Made by a program: the position numbers and the translations under genes. The notes beneath the pieces were generated by a model, which was not told the DNA's origin, searched no databases, and saw only the letters and a program-made list of their open reading frames with translations. Shown here piece after piece: positions 8,631 through 17,379 of a DNA stretch of 64,000 bases. Position 1 is the stretch's first letter. Every line of letters begins with the position of its first letter. Location: assembly GCF_019345465.1 (NCBI RefSeq), contig NZ_JAHKRC010000020.1:1-64000 (forward strand), read 5' to 3'. The stretch is from Pseudomonas sp. NKUCC02_KPG. Lineage in GTDB: Bacteria; Pseudomonadota; Gammaproteobacteria; Pseudomonadales; Pseudomonadaceae.

Positions 8631-9554
8631 TCACGCTTGCTGCGGTGCTGCAAACGGCGCATCCAGCGGGGCCGTGTCAAAAGTTTGCAGCAGTTCAACC
8701 AGGATTTGTGTGGCTGGGCCCAGAGGCTTGTCCTTGTTGGCGTACAGGAAAAATACCGGGTGACGCTTGCCGCCCTGATTGAGCGGCAACGGTTTGAGCA
8801 CACCTTCCTTGAGTTCGCGCTCGATCATGTGCCGCGGCAACCAGGCAAAGCCCAGCCCGCTGCCCACGAAGGCGGCCGCCGTGGCCAGGCTGCCGACGGT
8901 CCAGCGCTGTTCGGAGCCGAGCCAGCCCACGTCACGGGGCTGTTGGCGCCCGGAGTCACGAATCACGACTTGCAGCTGGCTTTCCAGATCCTGGAAATGC
9001 AGTTCCCGTTGCAGGCGATGCAGGGGGTGGTCGGGGTGAGCCACGGCAACAAATTCCACGGTGCTCAACTCGGTGCCCAGGTAACCGGGAATATTGAAGC
9101 TGCTGATGGCCAGGTCAGCCACGCCTTCGAGCAGGACTTCTTCGACGCCGGACAGCACCTCTTCGCGCAGGCGCACGCGGCAACCACGGCTTTGCGGCAT
9201 GAAGGCGGTCAGGGCACGCACCAGCCGTGCATTGGGGTAGGCCGCGTCGACCACCAGGCGGACCTCGGCTTCCCAGCCTTGCTCCATGTGATGGGCGAGG
9301 TCTTCGAGCTGGCTGGCCTGCTTGACCAGTTGCCGGGAGCGGCGCAGCAGCACGCCGCCCGCCTCGGTGAGCACCGCCTTGCGTCCGTCGATCCGCAGCA
9401 GCGGCACGCCGAGTTGATCCTGCATGCGTGCCACGGTGTAGCTGACAGACGACTGCGAGCGATGGAGGACTTCGGCGGCTTGAGCAAAGCCGCCATGATC
9501 GACCACCGCTTGCAGGGTGCGCCATTGATCAAGGGTCACGCGGGGCGCTTTCAC
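8631..9554 (-). CDS. LysR-family transcriptional regulator
   Basis: A 307-residue LysR regulator: an N-terminal winged helix-turn-helix (about residues 8-65, TLQAVVDHGGFAQAAEVLHRSQSSVS) and a periplasmic-binding-like effector domain (about 95-295). I place the start at the GTG at 9554 because AGAGG lies 8 bp upstream and the DNA-binding domain then begins normally; an in-frame ATG 40 codons earlier would add an unusual tail. It diverges from the azoreductase gene and is probably its regulator, acting through a palindrome in the shared intergenic region. The effector is unknown. Confidence 0.88.
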   Translation of the reverse strand: MKAPRVTLDQWRTLQAVVDHGGFAQAAEVLHRSQSSVSYTVARMQDQLGVPLLRIDGRKAVLTEAGGVLLRRSRQLVKQASQLEDLAHHMEQGWEAEVRLVVDAAYPNARLVRALTAFMPQSRGCRVRLREEVLSGVEEVLLEGVADLAISSFNIPGYLGTELSTVEFVAVAHPDHPLHRLQRELHFQDLESQLQVVIRDSGRQQPRDVGWLGSEQRWTVGSLATAAAFVGSGLGFAWLPRHMIERELKEGVLKPLPLNQGGKRHPVFFLYANKDKPLGPATQILVELLQTFDTAPLDAPFAAPQQA

Positions 9555-9596
9555 GATGATTACCTCTGAATGGGAGTGCTGACAGGATACCGCTAA

Positions 9597-9610
9597 ATAA
9601 ACAGGTTTAT
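9597..9610. promoter_or_regulatory. candidate LysR operator (azoR/LysR)
   Basis: ATAAAC-ag-GTTTAT is a perfect 6-bp-arm palindrome 42 bp from the LysR start and about 100 bp from azoR. Its place and dyad symmetry suit a LysR-type binding site; this is inference. Confidence 0.4.
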
Positions 9611-9709
9611 AGATAGGTTGTAGCAAATAAATGCGCTTTTTAATCGAACCAATGCTCTCTATTCTCTGCGCCATCGCCTTACCGTATTTACAGATGGAGC
9701 TTATCCGCC

Positions 9710-10309
9710 ATGTCCAACGTTCTGATCATTGAAAGCAGCGCACGCCAGCAGGACTCATTCTCCCGACAGTTGACCCGGCAGTTCGTCAGCCAGTGGCAAG
9801 CGGCACATCCAGCTGATCAAGTGACCGTTCGTGACCTGGCCCTGAACCCGGTGCCGCATCTTGATGCCAACCTGTTGGGTGGCTGGATGAAGCCCGAAGC
9901 ACAACGCAGCGCTGACGAGCATGTTTCCCTGCAGCGCTCCAATGAGCTCACCGATGAGCTGCTGGCAGCGGATGTACTGGTGCTCGCGGCCCCGATGTAC
10001 AACTTTGCGATTCCGAGCACTCTCAAGGCCTGGCTTGACCACGTACTGCGGGCTGGCGTGACGTTCAAGTACACCGAAACCGGTCCGCAAGGACTGCTGG
10101 TCGGCAAGAAAGCATACGTTTTGACTGCACGTGGCGGGCTATACGCGGGTAGCACCTCGGACCATCAGGAACCCTATTTGCGTCAGGTCATGGCCTTTAT
10201 CGGAATTCACGATGTGACCTTTATCCATGCCGAAGGCATGAACCTGGGCGGTGACTTCCAGGAAAAAGGTTTAAACCAGGCCAAGGCCAGGCTGTCTGCA
10301 ATCTCATAG
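9710..10309 (+). CDS. azoR: FMN-dependent NADH-azoreductase
   Basis: A 199-residue flavodoxin-like NAD(P)H:quinone/azo oxidoreductase of the AcpD/AzoR family, a cytosolic FMN dimer reducing quinones, azo and nitro compounds. Visible family features are ESSARQQDSFSRQLT near the N-terminus (FMN phosphate loop), the motif LAAPMYNFAIPSTLKAWLDHVLRAG at about 95-120, and LTARGGLY (about 142). It is divergent from the LysR gene, the classical arrangement for a quinone-inducible azoreductase, and is followed by a terminator. AzoR paralogues are common in Pseudomonas, so which paralogue this is stays open. Confidence 0.9.
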   Translation: MSNVLIIESSARQQDSFSRQLTRQFVSQWQAAHPADQVTVRDLALNPVPHLDANLLGGWMKPEAQRSADEHVSLQRSNELTDELLAADVLVLAAPMYNFAIPSTLKAWLDHVLRAGVTFKYTETGPQGLLVGKKAYVLTARGGLYAGSTSDHQEPYLRQVMAFIGIHDVTFIHAEGMNLGGDFQEKGLNQAKARLSAIS

Positions 10310-10415
10310 GCTGTTAATCGACAGATAATCGCTGAATGGCTTAATCGCTTCATTGCTCCTTCAAGCATGCGGTTCGCGCATCGAACCTCCCTTTGCACTT
10401 TTTTGAGTGCTCGTA

Positions 10416-10450
10416 CCCGATCAGCCATAGCGCCGGATCGGGTTTTTTTT
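10416..10450 (+). terminator. intrinsic terminator after azoR
   Basis: CCCGATC, a 13-nt loop and GATCGGG are followed by eight T. It is about 107 bp after the azoR stop. Confidence 0.75.
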
Positions 10451-10570
10451 GTCCGGGTTTTGCAGGGTGATGGTAAAGGTTGATGGAAAACCGCTAAGGT
10501 CGCGGACCTTCTGATGCGCTCGCGGGTGTTTTTGCCGGAGAGCCGTTTCGATTTCCTGGGCGAGAGATTC

Positions 10571-11431
10571 ATGGGCTATCTGTTAATTGTCACCTTGATT
10601 CAAGCATTCTCCTTCAGCCTGATTGGCGAGTATCTGGCTGGACATGTCGACAGCTACTTTGCGGTGCTGGTGCGTGTGGTGCTGGCGGGGCTGGTATTCA
10701 TCCCCCTGACGCGCTGGCGTCAGGTAGAGCCTGGCTTTATGCGTGGCATGCTGCTGATCGGTGCCCTGCAGTTCGGCATCACTTACGTCTGTCTGTACTT
10801 GAGTTTTCGGGTGCTTACAGTGCCGGAGGTGCTGTTGTTCACCATCCTCACTCCGCTGCATGTGACCCTGATCGAAGATGCCCTTAATCGCCGTTTCAAC
10901 CCGTGGGCGCTGGTGGCGGCACTTGTAGCTGTAGCGGGGGCGGCGGTCATTCGCTTTGACAGCATCAGCCCGGACTTCTTTGGAGGCTTCCTGTTGCTGC
11001 AATTGGGCAATTTCACCTATGCCGCCGGGCAGGTGTTGTACAAGCGCCTGGTGGCGCGTTACCCGAGCGACGTGCCGCATTACCAGCGGTTTGGTTTCTT
11101 TTATCTGGGGGCTTTGGCAGTGGTGTTGCCGGCCTTCCTGCTATTTGGCAAGGCCAACTTCCTGCCTGAGGCTCCCTTGCAGTGGGGTGTTCTGGTATTT
11201 CTGGGGCTGATTTCTACGGCCCTGGGCCTGTACTGGTGGAACAAAGGCGCGTGCATGGTCAGGGTTGGCACGTTGGCTGTGATGAACATTTTGCATGTGC
11301 CGGTCGGCCTGTTGATCAGTTTGCTGATCTGGAACCAGCACGAGCCGCTGGGGCGACTGTTCATCGGCGGGCTGGTGATTGCATTTGCCGTGTGGATCAG
11401 CCGGCTAGACCGCAGGGCTGTGACGGTCTAA
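10571..11431 (+). CDS. DMT-family (EamA) transporter
   Basis: A 286-residue inner-membrane protein with ten predicted hydrophobic helices in two EamA repeats, typical of drug/metabolite exporters of the carboxylate/amino acid/amine type. GAGAG sits just before the ATG at 10571; an in-frame ATG 19 codons upstream would add a charged stretch with no role. Features include LSFRVLTVPEVLLFTILTPLH in repeat 1 and GALAVVLPAFLLFG in repeat 2. The substrate is unknown. The hydrolase gene follows after 41 bp on the same strand, so they may be co-transcribed. Confidence 0.85.
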   Translation: MGYLLIVTLIQAFSFSLIGEYLAGHVDSYFAVLVRVVLAGLVFIPLTRWRQVEPGFMRGMLLIGALQFGITYVCLYLSFRVLTVPEVLLFTILTPLHVTLIEDALNRRFNPWALVAALVAVAGAAVIRFDSISPDFFGGFLLLQLGNFTYAAGQVLYKRLVARYPSDVPHYQRFGFFYLGALAVVLPAFLLFGKANFLPEAPLQWGVLVFLGLISTALGLYWWNKGACMVRVGTLAVMNILHVPVGLLISLLIWNQHEPLGRLFIGGLVIAFAVWISRLDRRAVTV

Positions 11432-11472
11432 GGTCAACCACAGTCCATCTATCGCCTAAAGGGAGAGTCGGA

Positions 11473-12033
11473 ATGACAGTCAGGGTGTTGATCTTGCCGG
11501 GCCTGTTCAATTCGGGAACAGAGCATTGGCAATCTCACTGGGAACAGCGCTACAGCGGGCTGCACCGAGTCAAGCAGGAGAACTGGGAAACCCCCGTTTG
11601 TACGGATTGGGTGCAGAACCTGCAGAAAAAGATCACCAAGAGCGAGCGTCCTGTGGTGCTGGTGGGCCACAGCCTTGCCTGCACGCTGATTGCCCGTTGG
11701 GCGCAGCAGCACCCCAAAGAGGCGCGGCGTGTGCGTGGGGCACTGCTGGTCGCGCCCAGCGATACCGAAGCCGACAGTTATCCGCCAGGCACAACGGGTT
11801 TCAGCCCGATGCCGCTCAATACCCTGCCTTTTGACGCAATTACCGTCGCCAGTACCAACGACCCCTATGTCACCCAGGAGCGGGCCAGCGCATTCAGCGA
11901 TGCCTGGGGCAGCGAACTGGTATGGCTGGAAAATGCCGGGCACATCAATGGTGAGGGGGGCTATGGCAACTGGCCCCAAGGGATCGAGTTGTTGTTCAAG
12001 CTCACAGGCGATCCACAGTTCAAGCAAGCCTGA
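11473..12033 (+). CDS. RBBP9/YdeN-family alpha/beta hydrolase
   Basis: A 186-residue small serine hydrolase of the RBBP9/YdeN family (PF06821). The catalytic triad is visible: the nucleophile in VGHSLAC, Asp in STNDPYV and His in NAGHINGEGGYGNW. The N-terminal ILPGLFNSGTEHWQSHWE is a family signature (oxyanion-hole region). GGGAGAG precedes the ATG at 11473. It is cytosolic; the physiological substrate of this family in bacteria is unknown. It converges on the MscS gene across a REP pair. Confidence 0.88.
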   Translation: MTVRVLILPGLFNSGTEHWQSHWEQRYSGLHRVKQENWETPVCTDWVQNLQKKITKSERPVVLVGHSLACTLIARWAQQHPKEARRVRGALLVAPSDTEADSYPPGTTGFSPMPLNTLPFDAITVASTNDPYVTQERASAFSDAWGSELVWLENAGHINGEGGYGNWPQGIELLFKLTGDPQFKQA

Positions 12034-12055
12034 GCGCATTATGGGTGATGGAACT

Positions 12056-12108
12056 GTGGGAGCGGGCTTGCATGGCATCACCCGAATCGCGAGCAAGCCC
12101 GCTCCCAC
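12056..12108. repeat. REP pair (family 1, REPIN)
   Basis: GTGGGAGCGGGCTTGC at 12056 is followed by its complement GCGAGCAAGCCCGCTCCCAC ending at 12108. The two halves can form a long hairpin between the converging hydrolase and MscS genes. Confidence 0.8.
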
Positions 12109-12113
12109 AGGGT

Positions 12114-13400
12114 TCAATCGTCTTTGGACAGCTCCAGCGGAGTATTCAGCTTGCTCAGCAATCCTTTGCGCAGGTCATTGCCGCTCGGTTGCTGATACAT
12201 GCTGAGCCCGAATTCGGGCAGCACTGACAACAGATAGTCGAAAATATCGCCCTGGATTTGCTCGTATTCGCTCCACACCGTGGTCCGGGTAAAGCAATAC
12301 ACCTCAAGGGGTACACCCTGTGGCGTGGCTTGCATCTGGCGGACCATGCAGGTCATGTTCGGCTGAATGTCGGTATGGCTTTTCAGGTAGGCCAGGGCAT
12401 AGGCGCGGAAAGTGCCTATGTTGGTCATGCGCCGACGGTTGGCAGACATGGCCGCGACATTGCCCTGGGCTTCGTTCCAGCTTTTGAGCTCTGCTTTCTT
12501 GCGATGCAGGTAATCGCTCAACAGGCGTACCTGTTCCAGGCGCTGCTCCTGCTCATCGGTCAAAAAAGCAATGTCGGCGGCGTCAATATACAGGCTGCGC
12601 TTGATCCGGCGTCCGCCGGACTGCTGCATGCCACGCCAGTTTTTGAACGATTCGGACATCAAACGCCAGGTCGGAATCGAGACAATGGTTTTGTCGAAGT
12701 TCTGTACTTTGACGGTGTGCAGGGTGATGTCGATTACATCGCCATCGGCACCGACCTGCGGCATCTCGATCCAGTCGCCTACGCGCAGCAAATCATTGCT
12801 GGTCAACTGCACGCTGGCCACAAACGACAACAGCGTGTCCTTGTAGACCAGCAGAATGACAGCAGACATTGCGCCAAGGCCGGAGAGCAGCAGCATTGGC
12901 GAGCGGTCGATCAGGGTTGCGACAATGATGATTGCGGAGAACACATACAGCAGCATTTTAGTCAGCTGAATGTAGCCCTTGATCGGCCGGGTCTTTGCGT
13001 AATTGGTGCGCGAATAGATATCGAGCAAGGCATCCAGCAGTGAGCTGATCACCCGCGTGAGCACAAAAATGGTTATGGCCAGCGCCAGGTTGCCAAGGAA
13101 GTGGCGACCGTTGTCGCTCATGTCCGGCACCAGGTTGCGTCCGAACTGCACCATCAGGGAGGGGGTCAATTGCGCCAGGCGATGGAACACCTTGTGTTCG
13201 CGTAAATCGTTGATCCAGTGCAGGGCCGGCTGACGGCCCAGGATTTTGGTCACGCGCAACACCAGGATGCGTGCAATGTGACCGGCCAGCAGGGCAATGC
13301 CCACCAGAACGATCAGACCCAGCATGGCACTGACCCAGGGATGTTGATCCAGGTTTGCCCAAAGGGTCTGGATTTGGGTCCAGAGTGGTTGAGTTTCCAT
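12114..13400 (-). CDS. mechanosensitive ion channel of the MscS family (YbdG-like)
   Basis: A 428-residue inner-membrane protein: about five hydrophobic helices in residues 20-190, then the conserved MscS pore/beta domain (about 165-260; SFVASVQLTSNDLLRVGDWIEMPQVGADG, DITLHTVKVQNFDKT and IPTWRLMSESFKNWRGM) and a cytoplasmic C-terminal domain with EVYCFTRTTVWSEYEQIQGDIFDYL. The length and C-terminal part match the YbdG/MscM-like subfamily, which helps cells survive mild osmotic down-shock. It has its own promoter region and converges on the hydrolase gene. Confidence 0.88.
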   Translation of the reverse strand: METQPLWTQIQTLWANLDQHPWVSAMLGLIVLVGIALLAGHIARILVLRVTKILGRQPALHWINDLREHKVFHRLAQLTPSLMVQFGRNLVPDMSDNGRHFLGNLALAITIFVLTRVISSLLDALLDIYSRTNYAKTRPIKGYIQLTKMLLYVFSAIIIVATLIDRSPMLLLSGLGAMSAVILLVYKDTLLSFVASVQLTSNDLLRVGDWIEMPQVGADGDVIDITLHTVKVQNFDKTIVSIPTWRLMSESFKNWRGMQQSGGRRIKRSLYIDAADIAFLTDEQEQRLEQVRLLSDYLHRKKAELKSWNEAQGNVAAMSANRRRMTNIGTFRAYALAYLKSHTDIQPNMTCMVRQMQATPQGVPLEVYCFTRTTVWSEYEQIQGDIFDYLLSVLPEFGLSMYQQPSGNDLRKGLLSKLNTPLELSKDD

Positions 13401-13592
13401 AAGCTAAAACGATATCCCAGTAATAAATGGCCATGGGATTAGAGCACTTCAGAGCAATTTATGGGCTCAGGTTGGACTAAAGACCCTAAAAAACCATTTG
13501 TTTCATGCCGTTCGTGCAAAGTAACTCGGCCTTGGCGCTCGAAACCGTTACTCTATGCCGCTGATTTTTTGTATTTCTTCGAGGTAGCACCC

Positions 13593-14939
13593 GTGTTTTC
13601 CGATTTCGCCCTGCACGAACGCCTGCTTAAAGCTGTGGCCGAGCTTAAATTTGTCGAGCCTACGCCTGTGCAAGCAGCGGCCATCCCGCTCGCGCTCGAA
13701 GGGCGTGACCTGCGGGTTACAGCTCAAACCGGGAGTGGTAAAACTGCCGCTTTCGTACTGCCGATTCTGAATCGTCTGATTGGTCCAGCCAAAATCCGCG
13801 TAAGTATCAAAGCGTTGATTCTGCTGCCGACCCGCGAGCTGGCACAACAAACGCTCAAGGAAGTTGAGCGTTTTTCGCAGTTCACGTTCATCAAGTCCGG
13901 CCTGATCACCGGCGGTGAAGACTTCAAGGTCCAGGCCGCCATGCTGCGCAAGGTGCCGGATATCCTGATCGGCACCCCGGGTCGTTTGCTGGAGCAACTG
14001 AATGCCGGCAACCTCGACTTGAAAGAAGTTGAAGTGCTGGTACTCGACGAAGCCGACCGCATGCTCGACATGGGCTTCTCCGAAGACGTCCAGCGTCTGG
14101 TCGACGAGTGCCCTAATCGCCAGCAGACCATGCTGTTCTCGGCCACCACCGGTGGTTCGGGTCTGCGCGAGATGATCGGCAAGGTGTTGAACAATGCCGA
14201 GCACTTGCAGCTCAATCAGGTCAGCCAGCTGAACGCTACCACGCGTCAGCAAATCATCACCGCTGACCACAACCAGCACAAAGAGCAGATTGTTAACTGG
14301 CTGCTGGCAAACGAGACGTACCAAAAAGCGATCGTTTTCACCAATACCCGCGCTATGGCAGACCGTATCTACGGTCGTCTGGTGGCTCAGGACTACAAAG
14401 CGTTTGTCTTGCACGGTGAAAAAGACCAGAAGGACCGCAAGCTGGCCATCGACCGCCTGAAGCAGGGCGGCGTCAAGATTCTGGTAGCCACCGACGTGGC
14501 GGCCCGTGGCCTGGACGTTGAAGGCCTGGATCTGGTGATCAACTTCGATATGCCACGCAGCGGCGACGAATACGTGCACCGTATTGGTCGTACGGGTCGT
14601 GCGGGTAACGATGGCCTGGCCATCTCGTTGATCTGCCACGGCGACTGGAACCTGATGTCCAGCGTCGAGCGCTACCTGAAGCAGAGCTTCGAGCGCCGCA
14701 CCATCAAGGAAGTCAAAGGCGTTTACGGCGGTCCGAAAAACGTCAAGGCCTCGGGCAAAGCTGTTGGTGTGAAGAAGAAAAAAACCGACGCCAAGGGTGT
14801 CAAGAAGAAGTCGGGCGCCAAGGCTCCGACCAAGCGCAAAATTGCCAACCGCCCGAAGACTGATGCACTGTCGCTGGTCAGCAAGGACGGCATGGCTCCG
14901 CTCAAGCGCCGCAAGCCAGAAGCACCGGCTGCTGAATAA
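13593..14939 (+). CDS. DEAD-box ATP-dependent RNA helicase
   Basis: A 448-residue RNA helicase with all core motifs: Q motif FVEPTPVQAAAIP, motif I AQTGSGKT, Ia PTRELAQQ, Ib GTPGRLL, II DEAD, III SAT, V ATDVAARGLD and VI HRIGRTGRAG, followed by a Lys-rich tail (residues about 385-448) for non-specific RNA binding. I chose GTG at 13593 because GAGG lies 7 bp upstream and the Q motif then falls at the normal distance; an upstream in-frame ATG at 13461 adds 44 non-conserved residues. Likely roles are RNA unwinding in ribosome assembly, decay or cold adaptation. Assignment to RhlB, RhlE or SrmB is not certain. Confidence 0.92.
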   Translation: MFSDFALHERLLKAVAELKFVEPTPVQAAAIPLALEGRDLRVTAQTGSGKTAAFVLPILNRLIGPAKIRVSIKALILLPTRELAQQTLKEVERFSQFTFIKSGLITGGEDFKVQAAMLRKVPDILIGTPGRLLEQLNAGNLDLKEVEVLVLDEADRMLDMGFSEDVQRLVDECPNRQQTMLFSATTGGSGLREMIGKVLNNAEHLQLNQVSQLNATTRQQIITADHNQHKEQIVNWLLANETYQKAIVFTNTRAMADRIYGRLVAQDYKAFVLHGEKDQKDRKLAIDRLKQGGVKILVATDVAARGLDVEGLDLVINFDMPRSGDEYVHRIGRTGRAGNDGLAISLICHGDWNLMSSVERYLKQSFERRTIKEVKGVYGGPKNVKASGKAVGVKKKKTDAKGVKKKSGAKAPTKRKIANRPKTDALSLVSKDGMAPLKRRKPEAPAAE

Positions 14940-14960
14940 AGCGCAGGTGTAACCTACAAA

Positions 14961-14985
14961 AAACCCGGCCTGTGCCGGGTTTTTT
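14961..14985 (+). terminator. intrinsic terminator of the helicase gene
   Basis: ACCCGGC-ctgt-GCCGGGT followed by a T-run, about 20 bp after the stop codon. Confidence 0.88.
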
Positions 14986-15035
14986 GTTGTCTGAAAAGGC
15001 TGTAGGCGTTGCTGTTTGTCAGGTAGATCGACGTC

Positions 15036-15055
15036 GTGGGAAAGCCCGCTCCCAC
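15036..15055. repeat. collapsed REP copy (family 1)
   Basis: GTGGGAAAGCCCGCTCCCAC is a short, self-complementary derivative of the family 1 repeat lying between the convergent helicase and TorF-like genes. Confidence 0.6.
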
Positions 15056-15068
15056 AATAAATCAGGGC

Positions 15069-15791
15069 TCAGTAAAAAGTTCGCTCGGCCTTGAATGTCA
15101 GCAAGCCATCACACTGGGCGTTTTGCCCCGAATACGCTGAACAGTCTGTGCCGTCCAGGCTGGAGTCGCTGTAGATCAGATCCAGGTCGATGCCCATCCA
15201 GGGGCGGGAAAATTTTATCGACCAGTCATTGAAAGCGCTCACGCGGCCACCATCGGCAATGGATACGGGGGAGCCCAATTGGTGGGTGGTGTATTTCATG
15301 CTCACTCCGATACCGAAGGGCTGGTTGACCCCCAGGTCGGCAAACAGCGTGCTGTCGCGTCGGTCCGGGTCGTTGCTGAAAGCGGCGCCAAAGCGCGTAC
15401 CCAGCACGGTCAGGCCGGCAAAAATCTGCTGACTGTCCAGTGAGTCGAGTTTGGGGTAGCTGTAGTGGATTACCCCCAGCTCGTAGCTCAGGGTTTGGTC
15501 GAAGGGGTGTTTGTAGCCCAGGTAGGAATCAACTTCCAGATTGCTGCCAGGCTTGATGCCCATGGTGGGTGCCCATTGGCCAGCGTACCAGCCACTGTCA
15601 TGGGTCAGGTCCAGGCCGCCATGAAAGGTCGAGCCGGGGCTTGTAGGCTTGACCAGGCCCTGAGCCATGCTGCGGCTGGGCTGTGTGGCCAGTTTGAGGT
15701 CGAAGTTGCCCAGTTCGCGGGAAAAGACCTGTGCATCCACAATCGTGCTGGCCAGCAACGTGCCGGTCAGCAGTACCGCCCGTGTGAGCAT
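15069..15791 (-). CDS. TorF-family putative porin
   Basis: A 240-residue exported protein with a signal peptide (MLTRAVLLTGTLLASTIVDA) and a beta-rich body typical of the TorF/Gcw_chp family (PF09694): the GGLDLTHDSGWYAGQWAPTM motif, EVDSYLGYKHPF, SYELGVIHYSYP and a C-terminal aromatic residue (ERTFY). The start is the ATG at 15791, with AGGGAG 6 bp upstream; an ATG 8 codons earlier lacks one. It is expected in the outer membrane; the transported compound is unknown. It is monocistronic. Confidence 0.82.
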   Translation of the reverse strand: MLTRAVLLTGTLLASTIVDAQVFSRELGNFDLKLATQPSRSMAQGLVKPTSPGSTFHGGLDLTHDSGWYAGQWAPTMGIKPGSNLEVDSYLGYKHPFDQTLSYELGVIHYSYPKLDSLDSQQIFAGLTVLGTRFGAAFSNDPDRRDSTLFADLGVNQPFGIGVSMKYTTHQLGSPVSIADGGRVSAFNDWSIKFSRPWMGIDLDLIYSDSSLDGTDCSAYSGQNAQCDGLLTFKAERTFY

Positions 15792-15981
15792 AATCGGCTC
15801 CCTATATGGGCTCAAAGGCTTGATTCAGAGCCTTTGGAGCATACGCAGGAATATCGGCAATAAAGTGCCGTTCGTCGATTTATCGATTCGAATCAGGGAT
15901 GTGGCGCAAGGGTGGGATAAATCGATAGTCCTAGCGCCTTGGAAGGCAAAGCGCAAGAGGACCAGATGACGCGAGGGGGTA

Positions 15982-16161
15982 TTACTTCTTGCCGAGCGTG
16001 ATTTGCTTGGACGGGCCAAAAGTTTGGCCGCTGACGCCTTTGTTGATTTGCTGGATCTCGCCGCCGGATTTCAAGAATGCTTCGATTTGAGCATTGATGG
16101 AATCACTGGTTTCTACAGCGGGAGCTGGCTTTGCTTTGCTGGCAGATGCTTTAACGCGCAT
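15982..16161 (-). CDS. small conserved-looking protein of unknown function, 59 aa
   Basis: A 59-residue basic protein: an Ala/Lys/Pro-rich N-terminus (MRVKASASKAKPAPAVETSD) then a helical stretch SINAQIEAFLKSGGEIQQIN, a KGVSGQTFGP turn and a Lys-ended tail. AAAGG lies about 9 bp before the ATG. Third positions are G/C-rich as in neighbouring genes, supporting translation. There is no signal or membrane segment. I do not recognise a function; the lysine-rich disordered ends and short helix suggest a nucleic-acid or RNA polymerase-associated small protein, but this is guesswork. Confidence 0.62.
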   Translation of the reverse strand: MRVKASASKAKPAPAVETSDSINAQIEAFLKSGGEIQQINKGVSGQTFGPSKQITLGKK

Positions 16162-16519
16162 GGCGGCTATTGACCTTTAGAAAATAACTTGGCCAGCGAT
16201 AGTACCAGAAATACTTGACAATTGCTTGTTAAATATCTTCGTAAAATAATAGAGGTGGTGTCGGCGAAGACATAAGCAAGTGTCTAATTGCCTGCTAACT
16301 CGCTGTTTTAATTCATAACAGTGGAGGGATTTTAAACATGTTCAGGTGCTGCCGGACGGGAGGGTGGCCTCCTGCAGGCTGACGAGTGGCAGCCTGACAG
16401 CGTTAGAAAATCCTGATAAATCAAACCTTTCACAGATTTTTTGAATACCGGGTCGCGGCGCTCCAATTTGCCCCCCTAAACTCGGGTAGAATGCCGCCTA
16501 CGTAATGAGGGTATTGGAC
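16162..16519. promoter_or_regulatory. divergent intergenic region with cvfB promoter
   Basis: This 358-bp AT-richer region separates the 59-aa gene from cvfB. TAGAAT at 16487-16492 is a good -10 element in the common Pseudomonas setting GGTAGAATGCCGCC, 28 bp before the cvfB start, but no convincing -35 pairs with it. TTGACA at 16215 lacks a well-spaced -10. I see no gene or repeat here. Confidence 0.45.
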
Positions 16520-17356
16520 ATGGCTTTAATCGGTCGCTACAACAGTTTGCAAGTGGTTAAACATACAAGTTTTGGTTTGTATCTCGATGGCGGGGCAGAC
16601 GGCGAAATCCTGTTACCGAATCGTTATATTCCCAAAGATATTCCCAGTGAAGATGAAGACTGGCTCAACGTATTTGTTTATTTGGACAGCGCTGACAAGT
16701 TAATTGCCACCACTGAAAAACCAAAAGTTCAGGTCGGTGAGTTCGCCAGTCTTAAAGTGGTTGAAGTTAACAGCATTGGTGTATTCCTCGATTGGGGTCT
16801 GCCAAAAGATTTGCTGCTGCCGTATTCCGAAGAAAAACGCCAGATGACCGCCGGCGAATATGTCGTGGTGCATGTCTACCTCGACAAGCACACACGCCGT
16901 ATCACCGCGACTGCCCGTCTGGACCGTTATCTGGACAAAACCCCGGCCAACTATCAGGTAGGCCAGGAAGTTGATCTGTTGGTGGCCGAGGCCACGGACA
17001 TGGGTTTCAAAGCCGTGATCAACAACAAGCACTGGGGTTTGATCCACAAGAATGAAATCTTCAAGTTCATGCGTGCGGGCAAGCAAGAGAAAGGTTTCAT
17101 CAAGGAAATCCGCGCTGACGGCAAAATCAGCCTGAGCCTGCAACCGGTCGGCCAGGAAGCAGCCAGCAGCCTGAACTCAAAGATCCTCAGCAAGTTGCGC
17201 GACAATAACGGCGTGCTGGCAGTCAGCGACAAAAGTGCTCCTGAAGTGATCAGCAACCATTTTGGCGTCAGCAAGGGCAACTTCAAAAAAGCCATTGGCG
17301 CGCTGTACAAGGAAGGCAAGATTGCGATCCACCCGGACCGCATCGAATTGATCTGA
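16520..17356 (+). CDS. cvfB: S1-domain RNA-binding protein CvfB/YitL family
   Basis: A 278-residue cytosolic protein of the CvfB family: three consecutive S1-like OB folds (about residues 1-60, 65-130, 145-210; GRYNSLQVVKHTSFGLYLDGG, VGEFASLKVVEVNSIGVFLDWG, VGQEVDLLVAEATDMGFKAVINNKHWGLIH) and a C-terminal winged helix (about 220-278; ISNHFGVSKGNFKKAIGALYKEGKI). The family binds RNA; CvfB controls virulence gene expression in Staphylococcus. I chose the ATG at 16520 because GAGGG lies 8 bp upstream, rather than the ATG at 16505. The DUF2177 gene follows after 23 bp. Confidence 0.88.
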   Translation: MALIGRYNSLQVVKHTSFGLYLDGGADGEILLPNRYIPKDIPSEDEDWLNVFVYLDSADKLIATTEKPKVQVGEFASLKVVEVNSIGVFLDWGLPKDLLLPYSEEKRQMTAGEYVVVHVYLDKHTRRITATARLDRYLDKTPANYQVGQEVDLLVAEATDMGFKAVINNKHWGLIHKNEIFKFMRAGKQEKGFIKEIRADGKISLSLQPVGQEAASSLNSKILSKLRDNNGVLAVSDKSAPEVISNHFGVSKGNFKKAIGALYKEGKIAIHPDRIELI

Positions 17357-17379
17357 ACTGACGCAGGGAGGCTGGCGAG

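Noticed and set aside
16215-16247. Sigma-70 promoter with TTGACA at 16215
   Set aside because: The best -10-like hexamer TAAAAT is 21 bp away, outside the normal spacing, so it is not called.
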